Made by a program: the position numbers and the translations under genes | Notes under the pieces: model-generated | Seen by the model: only the letters and a program-made list of their open reading frames with translations | What the model was told of the DNA's origin: nothing | The model's database searches: none | Part shown: positions 27,318-36,497 of the stretch, one piece after another | How positions within the stretch are numbered: the stretch's first letter is position 1 | Layout of the letters: each line of letters opens with the position of its first letter | NCBI GenBank assembly: GCA_021847105.1 | Contig: JAJZUT010000002.1 | Span: 62,001-126,000 of the forward strand | Origin: Pseudomonadota bacterium | GTDB taxonomy: Bacteria; Pseudomonadota; Gammaproteobacteria; Steroidobacterales; Steroidobacteraceae | Direction of reading: 5' to 3' | DNA length: 64,000 nt

Positions 27318-28664
27318 TCACACGCCGTTGCCGGAGGCAATCACGAGCGTCGGCCGCGGCGGCTCCTGCACCAGCTCGCGCAGCGTCAGATCCCCACACC
27401 GGTGGCGGCGCGCCTCATCGATCGCCCCGAGCAGCCGATCGACCGGAGGAATCGGCAACAGCCGCGGCGTGAAATCGCCGGGGCGGTGACTGCGCGCAAC
27501 ATCCAGAACATCCGTGAGCTTGATGCGCCCCAGATCTCGCGCCGGCAGCAGTTCGTCGTCTTCGGTCACCACGAGCATCCCGCCGCGTTCGAGACCTGCG
27601 ACCATCTGCGCAAGCGCAATACCAGGCAGTCCGAGCTCGCTGGCGAGCGCAGTCAGGCTCCAGCGTCTCTCACCCGTGAGGTACGCACGGCCCACCAGAT
27701 ACATGACGCGCAGCGCCAGCTGCTCGACCTCCGCGCCCGAGAGCTTCAGCTCCTGGAGCCCTAGGCGCAGATAGGCGGGATTCTGAATGTAGAACGCGAG
27801 TTGTGCGCCGGCGAGCAGGATCAGCCAACCGAGATACGTCCACAGCAGTCCGACAACGATGAACGCGAAACCGGCGTAGACGATGGCAAGACGTGTCGAG
27901 TGCACGACGAACGCGGTGAACACCCGGCCGACCGCGGCCCAGAGCACTCCGGCCACCAGCGCACCGATCAGCGCCGGGCGCCATCGGACACGCGTGTTCG
28001 GCACCAGCAGATACAGCCCGGTAAACGCCACGATCACCATCGCATACGGGGCGAGCTTGATGCCCGCGGTAGCGAACACATCGATCCAGGGCAGGCGGCT
28101 GAGGTCGCGGAACGGCGCGCTGTCGATCGCCCGATGCGACATGCCGACGAACATCACCAGGATCACCGGGCCGCCCACCAGCAGCGTGAGGTACTCAGTC
28201 ATGCGGCGCGCGAAGCTGCGCGGCTGCTGCACGCGCCAGAGGAAATTGAAGCTGTCCTCGACCTTTTTGATGGTGCCGATCAGCGTCCATGCGAGCAGCG
28301 CGAAGCCGACCGAGCCAAGCACTCCGCCGCTGACGTGATCCGCGAACTGCACCACGCGCGAGGTGACCTTGACCGCATCCCGTGGCCCGAGTGCACTGAA
28401 GAACTGATAAACCACCGGCTCGAGGTCACCGCGCGCGCCAAATAGCTTCAGGATCGCAAAGCTGAAGGCCGCCAGCGGGATCAGGGTCAACAGCGTGGTA
28501 TAGACGAGTCCCATCGCCCGCAGGTTGATCTGTCCACCGGCCAGATCGCGCAGCACCGCGTACGCGTAGCTCAGCGCATTGAAGAGCCGGCCGCGCGTCG
28601 GGCCGCTGCGCTCGGCGCCACCGAAGAACCAGTCATCGAGAAATGCCCAGATTCGCGCCCACAT
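27318..28664 (-). CDS. YihY/BrkB-family membrane protein with C-terminal winged-helix-like part
   Basis: A 448-residue inner-membrane protein. Six hydrophobic segments span about residues 50-300 with the family signatures INLRAMGLVYTTLLTLIPL, ALLAWTLIGTIKKVEDSFN and YAGFAFIVVGLLWTYLGWLI. Residues about 310-448 are soluble and resemble a winged-helix regulator domain (ALRVMYLVGRAYLTGERRWS, then LGLPGIALAQMVAGLERGGM). Family members were once annotated as ribonuclease BN; that activity belongs to another protein. True function is unknown. It converges with rpiA, with only 4 bases between stops. Confidence 0.85.
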   Translation of the reverse strand: MWARIWAFLDDWFFGGAERSGPTRGRLFNALSYAYAVLRDLAGGQINLRAMGLVYTTLLTLIPLAAFSFAILKLFGARGDLEPVVYQFFSALGPRDAVKVTSRVVQFADHVSGGVLGSVGFALLAWTLIGTIKKVEDSFNFLWRVQQPRSFARRMTEYLTLLVGGPVILVMFVGMSHRAIDSAPFRDLSRLPWIDVFATAGIKLAPYAMVIVAFTGLYLLVPNTRVRWRPALIGALVAGVLWAAVGRVFTAFVVHSTRLAIVYAGFAFIVVGLLWTYLGWLILLAGAQLAFYIQNPAYLRLGLQELKLSGAEVEQLALRVMYLVGRAYLTGERRWSLTALASELGLPGIALAQMVAGLERGGMLVVTEDDELLPARDLGRIKLTDVLDVARSHRPGDFTPRLLPIPPVDRLLGAIDEARRHRCGDLTLRELVQEPPRPTLVIASGNGV

Positions 28665-28718
28665 GGCAGCCGAAGATTAAGCGCGACGCGCCAATCTGTC
28701 ATCCACGCCGCTCACGCC

Positions 28719-29516
28719 TCAGGTGCGCATACCCCGCCGCTCACGGATCAGCTCGTAGGCTCCGATGATTTGCTGGGTGCGCTGCTTGGCATGCTCGACC
28801 ATGGAATCGGACAGGCCGTTTGCCTTGAGCTTGTCGGGATGGTGACGGCTCAGCTGCCGTCGGTAAGCCTTGACGATCTCTCGGTCGTTGTCCGCGGCGC
28901 TCACGCCAAGTACCCGGTAGGCGCGCTCCAGATCCTCGGTTGGATCAGGAGCGGCACTCGGGCCGAAACCGCGCGCATGAATGCGCAGCGCCGCCTCGAT
29001 CTGTGCGAACTCGAGCGAGGCGATCCCGAGCCGCGCGGCGATTCGCACCAGCAGTGGCCGAACCGGCCCGTCGAGATCGTTACCGGCGAGCGCTGCGCGA
29101 ACCTGCAACTCGAGGAACAAGCGCCGCAGATGCCTGCGGCCGTGACAGACGCGGTTCAACTCGCCGAGTTCGCCCTCCAAATCGAATCCCGGCCGCTTGC
29201 CCGCCGTGAAGTGCTCGATGGCGGCATGCACCTGTGCCGGGGTGAGGCGCAATTGCGCCATCACGGCGCGTGCCGCCACGATTTCCTGTTCAGAAACCCG
29301 CCCATCGGCCTTGGCGAGAAAACCCATGACGCGGAAGGTCGAACGGAAGAACTGCTCACCGACCGCCGCAGCATGCCCGCCCCCCCCAGCCCCGCCGCGC
29401 TGCTCGGCATAGGCGTCGAACTGGTGCCCGATCAGCGCCCCGAGCACCGCTCCGACCGGTCCGAAACCGAGCACGAAGCCGAGCAGGCCGCCGGCAAGCT
29501 TCCCGGTGTATCTCAT
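28719..29516 (-). CDS. djlA: Co-chaperone DjlA (membrane-anchored DnaJ-like)
   Basis: A 265-residue DnaK co-chaperone. The N-terminal membrane segment (residues 5-31, with [18 protein letters not shown] and GALIGHQFD) is followed by a TerB-like helical domain (about 55-170, [19 protein letters not shown]) and a C-terminal J domain (about 200-265) with the HPD motif in [18 protein letters not shown]. This order is that of DjlA. The ATG at 29516 matches the E. coli N-terminus. It is divergent from purC, with only 49 bases between start codons. Confidence 0.92.
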   Translation of the reverse strand: MRYTGKLAGGLLGFVLGFGPVGAVLGALIGHQFDAYAEQRGGAGGGGHAAAVGEQFFRSTFRVMGFLAKADGRVSEQEIVAARAVMAQLRLTPAQVHAAIEHFTAGKRPGFDLEGELGELNRVCHGRRHLRRLFLELQVRAALAGNDLDGPVRPLLVRIAARLGIASLEFAQIEAALRIHARGFGPSAAPDPTEDLERAYRVLGVSAADNDREIVKAYRRQLSRHHPDKLKANGLSDSMVEHAKQRTQQIIGAYELIRERRGMRT

Positions 29517-29552
29517 GGGCGTAGGGGGACGTGCGCGCTGTGCATGCACTGC

Positions 29553-29558
29553 TATAGT
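29553..29558 (+). promoter_or_regulatory. -10 element seven bases before the purC ATG
   Basis: TATAGT is followed by AGCAAGC and then the ATG at 29566. The expected transcription start coincides with the start codon, and no Shine-Dalgarno is seen, so purC mRNA is probably leaderless. No clear -35 element is visible. Confidence 0.55.
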
Positions 29559-29565
29559 AGCAAGC

Positions 29566-30462
29566 ATGGATGCACCGACCGTCTATCGCACGTCATTGCA
29601 CGGGCTTGAAAAGATCCACGAAGGCAAGGTTCGCGACATTTATGCCGCGGGGACCGATGCGCTGCTCATCGTGACCACCGATCGGCTGTCTGCGTTCGAC
29701 GTGATCCTGCCGGACCCGATTCCCGGCAAGGGTAGGGTGCTGAACCAGATCTCGCAGTTCTGGTTCGAGCGCACCGGACACATCGTGCCGAATCAGCTCA
29801 CCGGGCGGGCAGTCGACTCCGTGGTCAGCGACCCGGCCGAGCGCACCCTGCTCGCCGGGCGCGCCATGGTAGTCAAGCGACTGAAGGCACTGCCCATCGA
29901 GGCGGTTGTCCGCGGTTATCTGATCGGCTCGGGATGGAAGGAATATCAAAAGACCGGCAGCGTGTGCGGCATCGAACTGCCGGCAGGGCTGACACTCGCG
30001 GCTCGCCTGCCCGCGCCCGTGTTCACCCCGGCCACCAAGGCGGCGGCCGGCGAGCACGATGAGAACATCTCCTTCGCCGAGACCGAGCGCCTGATTGGCG
30101 CACAGCTCGCCGCCCAAATGCGTGCATGCGCGATTGCGCTCTACGAGTTCGCCGCCGCCCACGCGCGGGCGCGCGGCATCATCATTGCCGACACGAAATT
30201 TGAATTCGGGCTCGACGAGCACGGCACGCTCACGCTCATCGATGAGGCGCTGACCCCGGACTCCTCGCGCTTCTGGGCGACGGACACGTATCGGGCCGGC
30301 ATCAGTCCGCCGAGCTTCGACAAGCAGTTCGTGCGCGATTATCTCGAGACGCTCGACTGGGACAAGCGAGCGCCGGGACCGAAGCTGCCGGCCGAGATCA
30401 TCGCGCGCACCAGCGAGAAGTATCACGAGGCACTGCGCCGATTGACAGGGCCCGCTGCGTGA
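29566..30462 (+). CDS. purC: Phosphoribosylaminoimidazole-succinocarboxamide synthase
   Basis: SAICAR synthase of de novo purine synthesis, ligating aspartate to CAIR with ATP. 298 residues of the longer yeast-like/proteobacterial form, with [64 protein letters not shown] and [12 protein letters not shown]. The ATG at 29566 begins exactly where homologues begin. The TGA overlaps the rpe GTG (GTGA). Confidence 0.95.
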   Translation: MDAPTVYRTSLHGLEKIHEGKVRDIYAAGTDALLIVTTDRLSAFDVILPDPIPGKGRVLNQISQFWFERTGHIVPNQLTGRAVDSVVSDPAERTLLAGRAMVVKRLKALPIEAVVRGYLIGSGWKEYQKTGSVCGIELPAGLTLAARLPAPVFTPATKAAAGEHDENISFAETERLIGAQLAAQMRACAIALYEFAAAHARARGIIIADTKFEFGLDEHGTLTLIDEALTPDSSRFWATDTYRAGISPPSFDKQFVRDYLETLDWDKRAPGPKLPAEIIARTSEKYHEALRRLTGPAA

Positions 30463-31127
30463 GCGCGCACTGGATCGCCCCGTCCATCCTCTCCGCCGAT
30501 TTTGCGCGCCTCGGCGAGGAAGTTGACGCCGTCATCGCCGCCGGGGCCGACCTGATCCACTTCGACGTGATGGACAATCATTACGTTCCGAATCTCACCA
30601 TCGGACCGCCGGTGTGCGAGGCCTTGCGCAAACACGGCGTGGCGGTCCCGATCGATGTACATCTGATGGTCCGTCCGGTCGATCGGATCGTGCCGGACTT
30701 CGCGCGCGCAGGAGCCGGATTCATCAGCTTCCATCCCGAAGCCAGTGAGCACATCGATAGGACCATCGAACTGATCCGCGAGCACGGCTGCCGGCCGGGC
30801 CTGGCGCTCAATCCGGCCACCCCCCTCGAGTACCTCGACTACACGCTCGAGAAACTCGATTTGGTGCTGGTCATGTCGGTAAATCCCGGCTTTGGCGGCC
30901 AGCGATTCATCCCTTCGGCGCTGAGAAAACTCGAGGCGGTACGACGACGGATCGAGACGATCGGCCGCCCGGTGCGGCTGGAAGTCGACGGCGGGGTGAA
31001 GGTAGAGAACATCCAGGCGTGCGCGCGAGCCGGCGCGGACACCTTCGTGGCCGGTTCGGCAATTTTCGGCAGCGCGGATTACGCGGCGACCCTGCGCGCC
31101 ATGCGCGCACAAATCAGCGCTCTGTGA
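30459..31127 (+). CDS. rpe: Ribulose-phosphate 3-epimerase
   Basis: Converts ribulose-5-P and xylulose-5-P in the pentose phosphate and Calvin cycles. 222 residues of TIM-barrel type with [60 protein letters not shown] and [12 protein letters not shown]. The metal/catalytic histidines and aspartates are in DVMDNH, DVHLM and VDGG. The GTG start overlaps the purC stop; coupling links purine and pentose genes. A bidirectional hairpin separates it from crp. Confidence 0.95.
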   Translation: MSAHWIAPSILSADFARLGEEVDAVIAAGADLIHFDVMDNHYVPNLTIGPPVCEALRKHGVAVPIDVHLMVRPVDRIVPDFARAGAGFISFHPEASEHIDRTIELIREHGCRPGLALNPATPLEYLDYTLEKLDLVLVMSVNPGFGGQRFIPSALRKLEAVRRRIETIGRPVRLEVDGGVKVENIQACARAGADTFVAGSAIFGSADYAATLRAMRAQISAL

Positions 31128-31134
31128 GTGCTCC

Positions 31135-31157
31135 GCCGCGCCCGATCCGGGCGCGGC
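31135..31157. terminator. Bidirectional hairpin between rpe and crp
   Basis: GCCGCGCCCG and CGGGCGCGGC pair perfectly (10 bp) around the loop ATC. It lies between two convergent genes, 7 bases from either stop. Flanking TGAGTG/CACTGACTCA extends the symmetry. Confidence 0.7.
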
Positions 31158-31163
31158 ACTGAC

Positions 31164-31898
31164 TCACTCGTCGTGGCCGGGACCGGCGGGGCGTGCGCCC
31201 TTGGCGGCACCCGGCTGCTTGACCGGCACCACCACCGGCCGTGTGCGCATCTTCGGCCGCGCGTTGAACACCACGATGGTCTTGCCCGTGGCGCGCAACA
31301 AGCCCTGGTCCTCGAGCACCTTCAACACGCGGCCGGCCATTTCGCGGGAACAGCCGACCAGGCGCGACAATTCCTGCCGGCTGACCTTGATCTGCATGCC
31401 CTCGGGATGGGTCATGGCATCGGGTTCGTCACACAGATTGTTAATCGCATGCGCGACTCGGCCGGTGACGTCCACGAAAGCGAGATCGCCGAGCTTGCGA
31501 TTGGTCCGATCGAGCCGGGTTGCAAGCTGCGTCGCCAGCTCGAACACGAGCCCCGGACTTTCGGCAGCGATCTGCCGGAAACGCGGATAGGTCATCTCCG
31601 CCAGTTCACAGGCGTTACGCGTGCGTACCCAGGCGCTGCGGGTCGCCTGGTCCTGGAAAAACAGGCCCATCTCACCGAAGAACTGCCCGCGGTTCAGATA
31701 CGCGAGCACCATCTCGTTGCCTTCCTCGTCCTCGATCATCACTTCGACCGACCCGCTGATGATGTAGTAGAGAACATCCGGCAGGTCGCCAGCATGAATC
31801 ACCACCGTCTTAGAGGGCACGGTGCGGATGCGGCAATAGCTGAGAAAGCGATTGATCGCCGGAATGTCACTCAGCGGCTTGACGACGTTTTCTTCCAT
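31164..31898 (-). CDS. crp: CRP-family regulator of the Vfr/Clp type
   Basis: A 244-residue transcription factor. The N-terminal cyclic-nucleotide-binding barrel (about 15-125) has VVIHAGDLPDVLYYIISGSV, RGQFFGEMGLF and TRSAWVRTRNACELAEM; a long dimer helix follows; the C-terminal winged helix-turn-helix reads SRQELSRLVGCSREMAGRVL. The cAMP-pocket region RSAWVR resembles that of Vfr/CRP (RSA-VRA). The C-terminus has a 25-residue Pro/Lys/Ala tail not found in E. coli CRP. ATG 31898 has GGGGAG upstream. Whether it responds to cAMP or to c-di-GMP (as Xanthomonas Clp) cannot be read safely. Confidence 0.9.
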   Translation of the reverse strand: MEENVVKPLSDIPAINRFLSYCRIRTVPSKTVVIHAGDLPDVLYYIISGSVEVMIEDEEGNEMVLAYLNRGQFFGEMGLFFQDQATRSAWVRTRNACELAEMTYPRFRQIAAESPGLVFELATQLATRLDRTNRKLGDLAFVDVTGRVAHAINNLCDEPDAMTHPEGMQIKVSRQELSRLVGCSREMAGRVLKVLEDQGLLRATGKTIVVFNARPKMRTRPVVVPVKQPGAAKGARPAGPGHDE

Positions 31899-32029
31899 CA
31901 CCGGCTCCCCCGTCTCATACGGTCTTGAGGCGAAGATTACTTAATTTACTCCCCTGGGTGGAAGCGTACCGCACGCGCCGGCTGGAAAACAGCACGGTTT
32001 GCATCTGCGATCCCACCGGGGTCGGGCGC

Positions 32030-32668
32030 TCAAAGCCAATAGGCCGTACCCGTCATCACCCGCGCCGTTGCCCGCATCAATGCTCGAACCGGCATCGGCA
32101 GCTCGACGCCCCCGGCCGCCTTCGCCTTCGCGCCGTGTGTCATCTCATCTGTGCGCATCGCTGCGACGATCGCGCGGCTGCGCGCGTCCGCCTCCGGCAG
32201 ACTGCCCAGGTGCCCCTCCAGGTGTCCCTCGACCTGCCGCTCGGTTTCGACCACGAAGCCCAGGCTGATCCGATCGCCCATCAGGCCCGCCAGCGCGCCG
32301 ATCGCCAAAGAGCCGGCATACCACAGCGGATCGAGCCGGCTGGGCTGGGAGTCGAGCTCGCTCAGCCGGGTCGCACACCAAGCGAGATGGTCCGCCTCGT
32401 CCCGTGCGGCGCGCAACAGCATCTCGCGGGTGGCGGGATCGCGTGCCGCGAGCGCCTGACCATGGTACAGCGCTTGGGCTGCGATCTCCCCGGCATGATT
32501 GACGCGCATGAAGCCGACGGAGCGACGACGCTCGTCAGCCGAAAGCTTATCCTTTGCCCTATCAGGCTCGCCGGGCACGGGTCGAGCCGCCCGGGCAGGC
32601 GCGCCGAGCGCGCGCAGCGCCCGATCCGCCGCGGCTATCCAGGAATCGAAGGAGTGACACGCTTGCAT
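32030..32668 (-). CDS. coq7: Coq7-type 3-demethoxyubiquinol 3-hydroxylase
   Basis: Di-iron monooxygenase for the C6 hydroxylation in ubiquinone synthesis, used in place of UbiF. 212 residues with the two carboxylate-histidine motifs ([26 protein letters not shown]) and the second pair ([27 protein letters not shown]). The start ATG at 32668 follows TATAAT by six bases and has no ribosome site, so the mRNA is likely leaderless. It lies upstream of crp on the same strand and divergent from rplM. Confidence 0.93.
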   Translation of the reverse strand: MQACHSFDSWIAAADRALRALGAPARAARPVPGEPDRAKDKLSADERRRSVGFMRVNHAGEIAAQALYHGQALAARDPATREMLLRAARDEADHLAWCATRLSELDSQPSRLDPLWYAGSLAIGALAGLMGDRISLGFVVETERQVEGHLEGHLGSLPEADARSRAIVAAMRTDEMTHGAKAKAAGGVELPMPVRALMRATARVMTGTAYWL

Positions 32669-32674
32669 ACGTCT

Positions 32675-32680
32675 ATTATA
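32675..32680 (-). promoter_or_regulatory. Consensus -10 box six bases before the coq7 ATG
   Basis: TATAAT on the minus strand, followed by AGACGT and the ATG. Expected transcription start is at or next to the start codon. A -35 is not obvious. Confidence 0.65.
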
Positions 32681-32730
32681 GGTGCTCGGCAGCCCTAGTG
32701 CCCCCGCGAGCGCGTTCTGCGCACTGGCTT

Positions 32731-32759
32731 TTGCAAATGGGCCGCACCTTCAGTAGACT
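32731..32759 (+). promoter_or_regulatory. rplM-rpsI promoter
   Basis: TTGCAA (32731-32736) and TAGACT (32754-32759) with 17 bases between them form a good sigma-70 promoter. The leader to the rplM ATG would be about 50 bases and GC-rich (GCCGGCCC then GGATAGGGTCC), and might hold an autoregulatory L13 site, which I cannot confirm. Confidence 0.75.
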
Positions 32760-32815
32760 TGCCGGCCCTTTGGATAGGGTCCTTATTGGATCGAAGCCCC
32801 CCTGCAGAGGCTCTT

Positions 32816-33244
32816 ATGAAGACGGTTTTCGCCAAATCCGGCAGCGTCCGCGGCGACTGGTTCGTGGTCGATGCGAGCGGCAAGACGCTTGGGCGTCTCG
32901 CCACGCAAATTGCCCATCGCCTGAAGGGCAAGCACAAGGCTGATTACAGCCCTCACGTCGACATGGGCGACCACATCGTGGTCCTCAATGCCGGCAAAGT
33001 GCACGTCACCGGCCGCAAGCTGAGCGACAAGATTTATTATCACCACACCGGTCATATCGGTGGCATCAAGTCCATCGCGCTCGACAAGCTCCTCGCCGAG
33101 CACCCTGAACGGGCGATCGAGTTTGCGGTCAAGGGCATGCTCCCGAAGAACCCGCTCGGACGGCGCATGTTCAAGAAGCTGCATGTGTTTGCCGGTGGCG
33201 AGCATCCGCACCAGGCGCAGCAGCCGCGACCGCTCGAGATTTAA
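32816..33244 (+). CDS. rplM: 50S ribosomal protein L13
   Basis: 142-residue large-subunit protein, early assembly factor on 23S rRNA. Sequence [20 protein letters not shown], then [20 protein letters not shown] and [20 protein letters not shown] are diagnostic. The ATG at 32816 is preceded by AGAGGCTCTT. It is followed 12 bases later by rpsI, the universal bacterial pairing. Confidence 0.98.
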   Translation: MKTVFAKSGSVRGDWFVVDASGKTLGRLATQIAHRLKGKHKADYSPHVDMGDHIVVLNAGKVHVTGRKLSDKIYYHHTGHIGGIKSIALDKLLAEHPERAIEFAVKGMLPKNPLGRRMFKKLHVFAGGEHPHQAQQPRPLEI

Positions 33245-33256
33245 AGGAACCTAGCG

Positions 33257-33652
33257 ATGGCACTGCAGCAAGCGAACTACGGTACCGGCCGGCGCAAGAC
33301 GGCGACGGCTCGGGTGTATCTGCGTCCGGGCAGCGGCAAGATCACGGTCAACGACCGGCCGCTCGATGAATTCTTTGGACGCGAAACGGGACGGATGATC
33401 GTTCGTCAGCCGCTCGAGGCGCTGGAATTGACCAGCCGCTTCGACGTCAGCGTGACGGTCGACGGCGGCGGTATCACCGGTCAGGCCGGCGCCATCCGCC
33501 ACGGCATCACCCGCGCACTGATCGAGTACGACGAGACCTACCGCAAGACGTTGCGCGCTGCCGGGTTCGTCACCCGCGATGCGCGCGAGGTGGAGCGCAA
33601 GAAGGTCGGCCGCCGCAAGGCCCGCCGCGGAACGCAGTACTCCAAGCGTTAA
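33257..33652 (+). CDS. rpsI: 30S ribosomal protein S9
   Basis: 131-residue small-subunit protein; its C-terminal tail contacts P-site t[23 protein letters not shown] and [20 protein letters not shown] are diagnostic, and the C-terminus [17 protein letters not shown] has the conserved final S-K-R. AAAGGAA lies before the ATG. An imperfect inverted repeat (TTGAAG...CTTCAA with a CGCCC/GGGCG core) follows the stop near 33660-33687 and may end the transcript. Confidence 0.98.
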   Translation: MALQQANYGTGRRKTATARVYLRPGSGKITVNDRPLDEFFGRETGRMIVRQPLEALELTSRFDVSVTVDGGGITGQAGAIRHGITRALIEYDETYRKTLRAAGFVTRDAREVERKKVGRRKARRGTQYSKR

Positions 33653-33733
33653 CCGGGTCTTGAAGAGCTCGCCCGGGGGCGCTTCAATAGCGGCCTCGGC
33701 GTGCTCGACCCACAGCGCTTGCCATGCGATTCT

Positions 33734-33807
33734 TGGGGGATCGTCTAGTGGTAGGACAACGGACTCTGACTCCGTTTACCTAGGTTCGAATCCTAGTCCC
33801 CCAGCCA
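33734..33807 (+). tRNA. tRNA-Gln (anticodon CUG)
   Basis: Full cloverleaf: acceptor TGGGGGA (33734-33740) with TCCCCCA (33797-33803), anticodon stem ACGGA/TCCGT with loop CTCTGAC giving anticodon CTG, T-arm with GGTTCGAATCC, discriminator G and encoded CCA (33805-33807). The U1-A72 pair is characteristic of tRNA-Gln. Confidence 0.97.
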
Positions 33808-33815
33808 AACGCCGG

Positions 33816-33837
33816 AGGCCCACCACAAGGTGGGCCT
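33816..33837 (+). terminator. Terminator of tRNA-Gln
   Basis: AGGCCCACC and GGTGGGCCT pair around ACAA, followed by CTTGCTTT. It lies nine bases after the tRNA CCA end. Confidence 0.8.
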
Positions 33838-34388
33838 CTTGCTTTGGATCGGTCATGCCGCCGCGGCGCGAGCGCGCCGGACCGAGCAACCATCCCCCTG
33901 CAGACCAGGGACTCAGCTCCATCCCTTGCCTCGAACGCCAGCGCCTGCCGCAGAGCAGGCGGGGCACAGGCATCTGCGAGTAGTGCCCACGCGACCTGGT
34001 TGTCGCTGACGGCGCTGGCGGTGCTCATGACTCGATCGCCCTGGCGTTAGGGTTCGAGCTTGTCCGCTCCGGGAAGCCCGCCCGCCCCAGCTGCGCTGAA
34101 TTCGGACGCCGCCAATACCGACATCACTCGGGCAAAATGCAGACGCCACCGATCGAGTTTTTGATGTCGCGCTTTCTGCGGCAGGCGTTGCGCGCACCCC
34201 AACAGTCGTGTTCGTTGCGAGTGAGTATTCTGAGCAGGACAATTTTTATTTTTTTACGGCCCCATACTCAGCGAAGCAGTAGACTATTGCCACGGCCGTT
34301 GCATTCATCTTGACTGGCGATTTCGACAGTGCACTCTCGTTGATCTGCCGATCTCAAACACAAAAGTCAGCCACACCGCAGAACCGTG
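33838..34388. other. Intergenic stretch with no supported gene
   Basis: About 550 bases between the tRNA-Gln terminator and the TauE-fusion gene. Open frames here have no recognisable protein features. A T-rich patch at about 34240-34256 (AATTTTTATTTTTTTAC) contrasts with the GC-rich surroundings and is flanked by TGAGTAT (near 34222) and ATACTCA (34264-34270). A TAGACT -10-like hexamer follows at 34280-34285. This may be the promoter region of the next gene. No copy of the tRNA 3' end was seen that would mark an attachment site. Confidence 0.5.
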
Positions 34389-35663
34389 ATGCCGAACGTC
34401 ACCATCCATGACAAGACGGCCCGAGGTGGGCCCGACGATGGACTGATCCGCAAAACCGAACTTGTCATCAGCAGCGTATTGCGCGGCGGAGTACTGCTCA
34501 GCATTGCGGTGATACTCACCGGCGTCTGTTACTACTATGTACTGCGTCTTCTCGGCCGAGCGCCTCCCGCGGCGTTCCCGGATACTCTGGCTCAGGTCAG
34601 CGCAGGCCTGAAGGCCGCCAATCCGGTTGCCATCGTCACAGCAGGCCTGCTCGTGCTGCTCGCTACGCCGGTGCTGCGGGTTGCCGTATCGATCGCCGCC
34701 TTTGCGATCGAAAAGGATCGCACCTACGTCATCATCACTGCGATCGTTCTGGCGATCCTGCTGTTCAGCATCTTCGGCATCGGCACCTACATGGGCCGCC
34801 CGGGTGTGACGGCCATGCCGAACAGCTCGTTCGGGGTTTTACTCTTCATCGCACTCAGCAGCATGTTTGCGGGCTTCATCGGAGCGCTTGCCGGGCTCGG
34901 CGGTGGCGTATTCATCGTGCCGATTCTGACGCTCATCTTCCACGTATCCTTCGCCACCGCGATCGGCGCGTCCATCGTGTCTGTGATCGCCACCTCTTCG
35001 GGTGCGGCGGCCGCCTATGTGCGCGACCGAATGACCAATTTGCGGGTTGGCATGTTCCTGGAAATCGCCACGACTGCCGGAGCGGTCTGTGGCGCCTTGG
35101 TCTCCTCGATGCTCGACGACACTCTGCTGTTCATCGTGTTCGGCGTGATTTTGTTGATCTCGGCGATACCGCTGATCCTGCGGCTCGGCGAGGAACTGCC
35201 ACGCGGCGTGCAGAATCACAAATGGGCTCCGTGGCTGAAGCTGCCCGGCACCTACTCCGATCGGCGCACGCGCCAGGAAATCCCCTACCATGTCGCGCAT
35301 GTCCGCATCGGCTTCGGCATGATGTATGTGGCGGGACTCATTTCCGGGCTGCTCGGCATCGGCAGCGGGACCTTCAAGGTCCTGGCGATGGACACGGCGA
35401 TGCGCCTGCCCATGAAAGTCTCGACCACCACCAGCAATTTCATGATCGGAGTGACGGCGGCAGCCTCGGCGGGGATTTTCTTTCAGCGCGGCGACATCGA
35501 TCCGATGATTGCCGCTCCAGTGGCGATTGGGGTGCTCGGCGGCTCCATGCTGGGTGCAAAAACCCTGAACAGGATGTCGAACGTCCACTTGAAGAAGGTG
35601 TTCGTCCCGATGATCGTACTGGTGGCGCTCAGCATGCTGGCCCGCGGCCTCGGCTGGCTGTAG
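34389..35663 (+). CDS. Fusion of DUF1634 and TauE/SafE sulfite-exporter family permease
   Basis: A 424-residue membrane protein with two recognisable parts. Residues about 15-120 match DUF1634, with three hydrophobic segments (TELVISSVLRGGVLLSIAVI; LLVLLATPVLRVAVSIAAFA; YVIITAIVLAILLFSIFGIG). Residues about 145-424 are a TauE/SafE permease with the duplicated signature regions (AGFIGALAGLGGGVFIVPIL; AGLISGLLGIGSGTFKVLAM). These two are normally separate adjacent genes, with the permease first. Here they are one polypeptide with DUF1634 at the N-terminus. Substrate is presumably a small organosulfur or sulfite-like anion, which is inference. The start is ATG 34389 directly after an in-frame GTG. 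Confidence 0.85.
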   Translation: MPNVTIHDKTARGGPDDGLIRKTELVISSVLRGGVLLSIAVILTGVCYYYVLRLLGRAPPAAFPDTLAQVSAGLKAANPVAIVTAGLLVLLATPVLRVAVSIAAFAIEKDRTYVIITAIVLAILLFSIFGIGTYMGRPGVTAMPNSSFGVLLFIALSSMFAGFIGALAGLGGGVFIVPILTLIFHVSFATAIGASIVSVIATSSGAAAAYVRDRMTNLRVGMFLEIATTAGAVCGALVSSMLDDTLLFIVFGVILLISAIPLILRLGEELPRGVQNHKWAPWLKLPGTYSDRRTRQEIPYHVAHVRIGFGMMYVAGLISGLLGIGSGTFKVLAMDTAMRLPMKVSTTTSNFMIGVTAAASAGIFFQRGDIDPMIAAPVAIGVLGGSMLGAKTLNRMSNVHLKKVFVPMIVLVALSMLARGLGWL

Positions 35664-35690
35664 GGGCGCGCCCGGCCTGCTGCCGGGGCT

Positions 35691-36497
35691 TCAGGGGTGC
35701 ATCAGCAGCGGCAAGGTGCTGGCCTGGATCAGCCGGCTCGAAGTGCCCGGCACCAGCCAGTTCAAGATCTCGCCACGGCGGAAAGCACCCATGACGAGTC
35801 CGTCGGCCTGCCCGGCCGATGCCGCCTCCAGCAGCGCGGCCGCCGTCCGCCGCCCGCCGGAGTCCACCACCCGATAACTTGCGCCGCGCGCCATCGGCGC
35901 AATCGCGGCACGCGCGCTCTCGAGGGCACTGGCGTCCTGATCGACCGCCACCACTTCCACCTGTTCCGCCGCGCCGAGGAACGGAGCAAACGCAGCAAGC
36001 GCGCGGCGCAGCGGGGGCATATCCCGCCAACCCACCATCAGCCGTCGCCCGAAGCCCCCATCCCACGTGGGTGGCACCATGACCACGGGATGGCGGGTGC
36101 GCCACAGCGCGGCCCGTAGCGCTTCGCGATGGCCGATCGGCTGCGCGTGCGGCGCAGCGAGCACGACCATGCTCGCGCTCTTGCGATAGTGACGCATGAC
36201 CCGCCATTCATCGCCTTGATACAGATCGAACTCGGCGTGGATGCCGCTCGTCCGTGTCCATTCGGTCACGATTTCGCGCAATTGCTCAGTTTCTCGGCGT
36301 TCGCGCTCGGCCAGATGCTCGACTTCGTATTCCGACAACTGCTCCTGCGAGGGCAGGAGGATCGAACGCGAGCCGATTTCGACATGGGCGAGACGCAACT
36401 TCTGACCGAGACGCTCGCTGACCACCGCAGCGGCTTGCAGGCACTGCGTCGCACCGCGCGTGGAAGCAAGCAACACCAGGATGAATTGCGATTCCAT
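35691..36497 (-). CDS. UspA-family universal stress protein (tandem domains)
   Basis: A 268-residue protein with an N-terminal Usp-like half (ILVLLASTRGATQCLQAAAV) and a C-terminal half with the ATP-loop-like signature (GQADGLVMGAFRRGEILNWL, and GTSSRLIQASTLPLLM near the end). The C-terminal G-2x-G-9x-S/T type loop suggests nucleotide binding in that half only. Role in stress survival is family knowledge. ATG 36497 is preferred over the GTG at 36506 because GAGGTG lies at the right distance. Convergent with the TauE fusion. Confidence 0.85.
   Translation of the reverse strand: MESQFILVLLASTRGATQCLQAAAVVSERLGQKLRLAHVEIGSRSILLPSQEQLSEYEVEHLAERERRETEQLREIVTEWTRTSGIHAEFDLYQGDEWRVMRHYRKSASMVVLAAPHAQPIGHREALRAALWRTRHPVVMVPPTWDGGFGRRLMVGWRDMPPLRRALAAFAPFLGAAEQVEVVAVDQDASALESARAAIAPMARGASYRVVDSGGRRTAAALLEAASAGQADGLVMGAFRRGEILNWLVPGTSSRLIQASTLPLLMHP

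Noticed and set aside
33780..34242. Open frames overlapping tRNA-Gln and its downstream region on the minus strand
   Set aside because: They read through the tRNA and have no conserved features; the GFEPR/GTRIRT endings are a known artefact of tRNA antisense.
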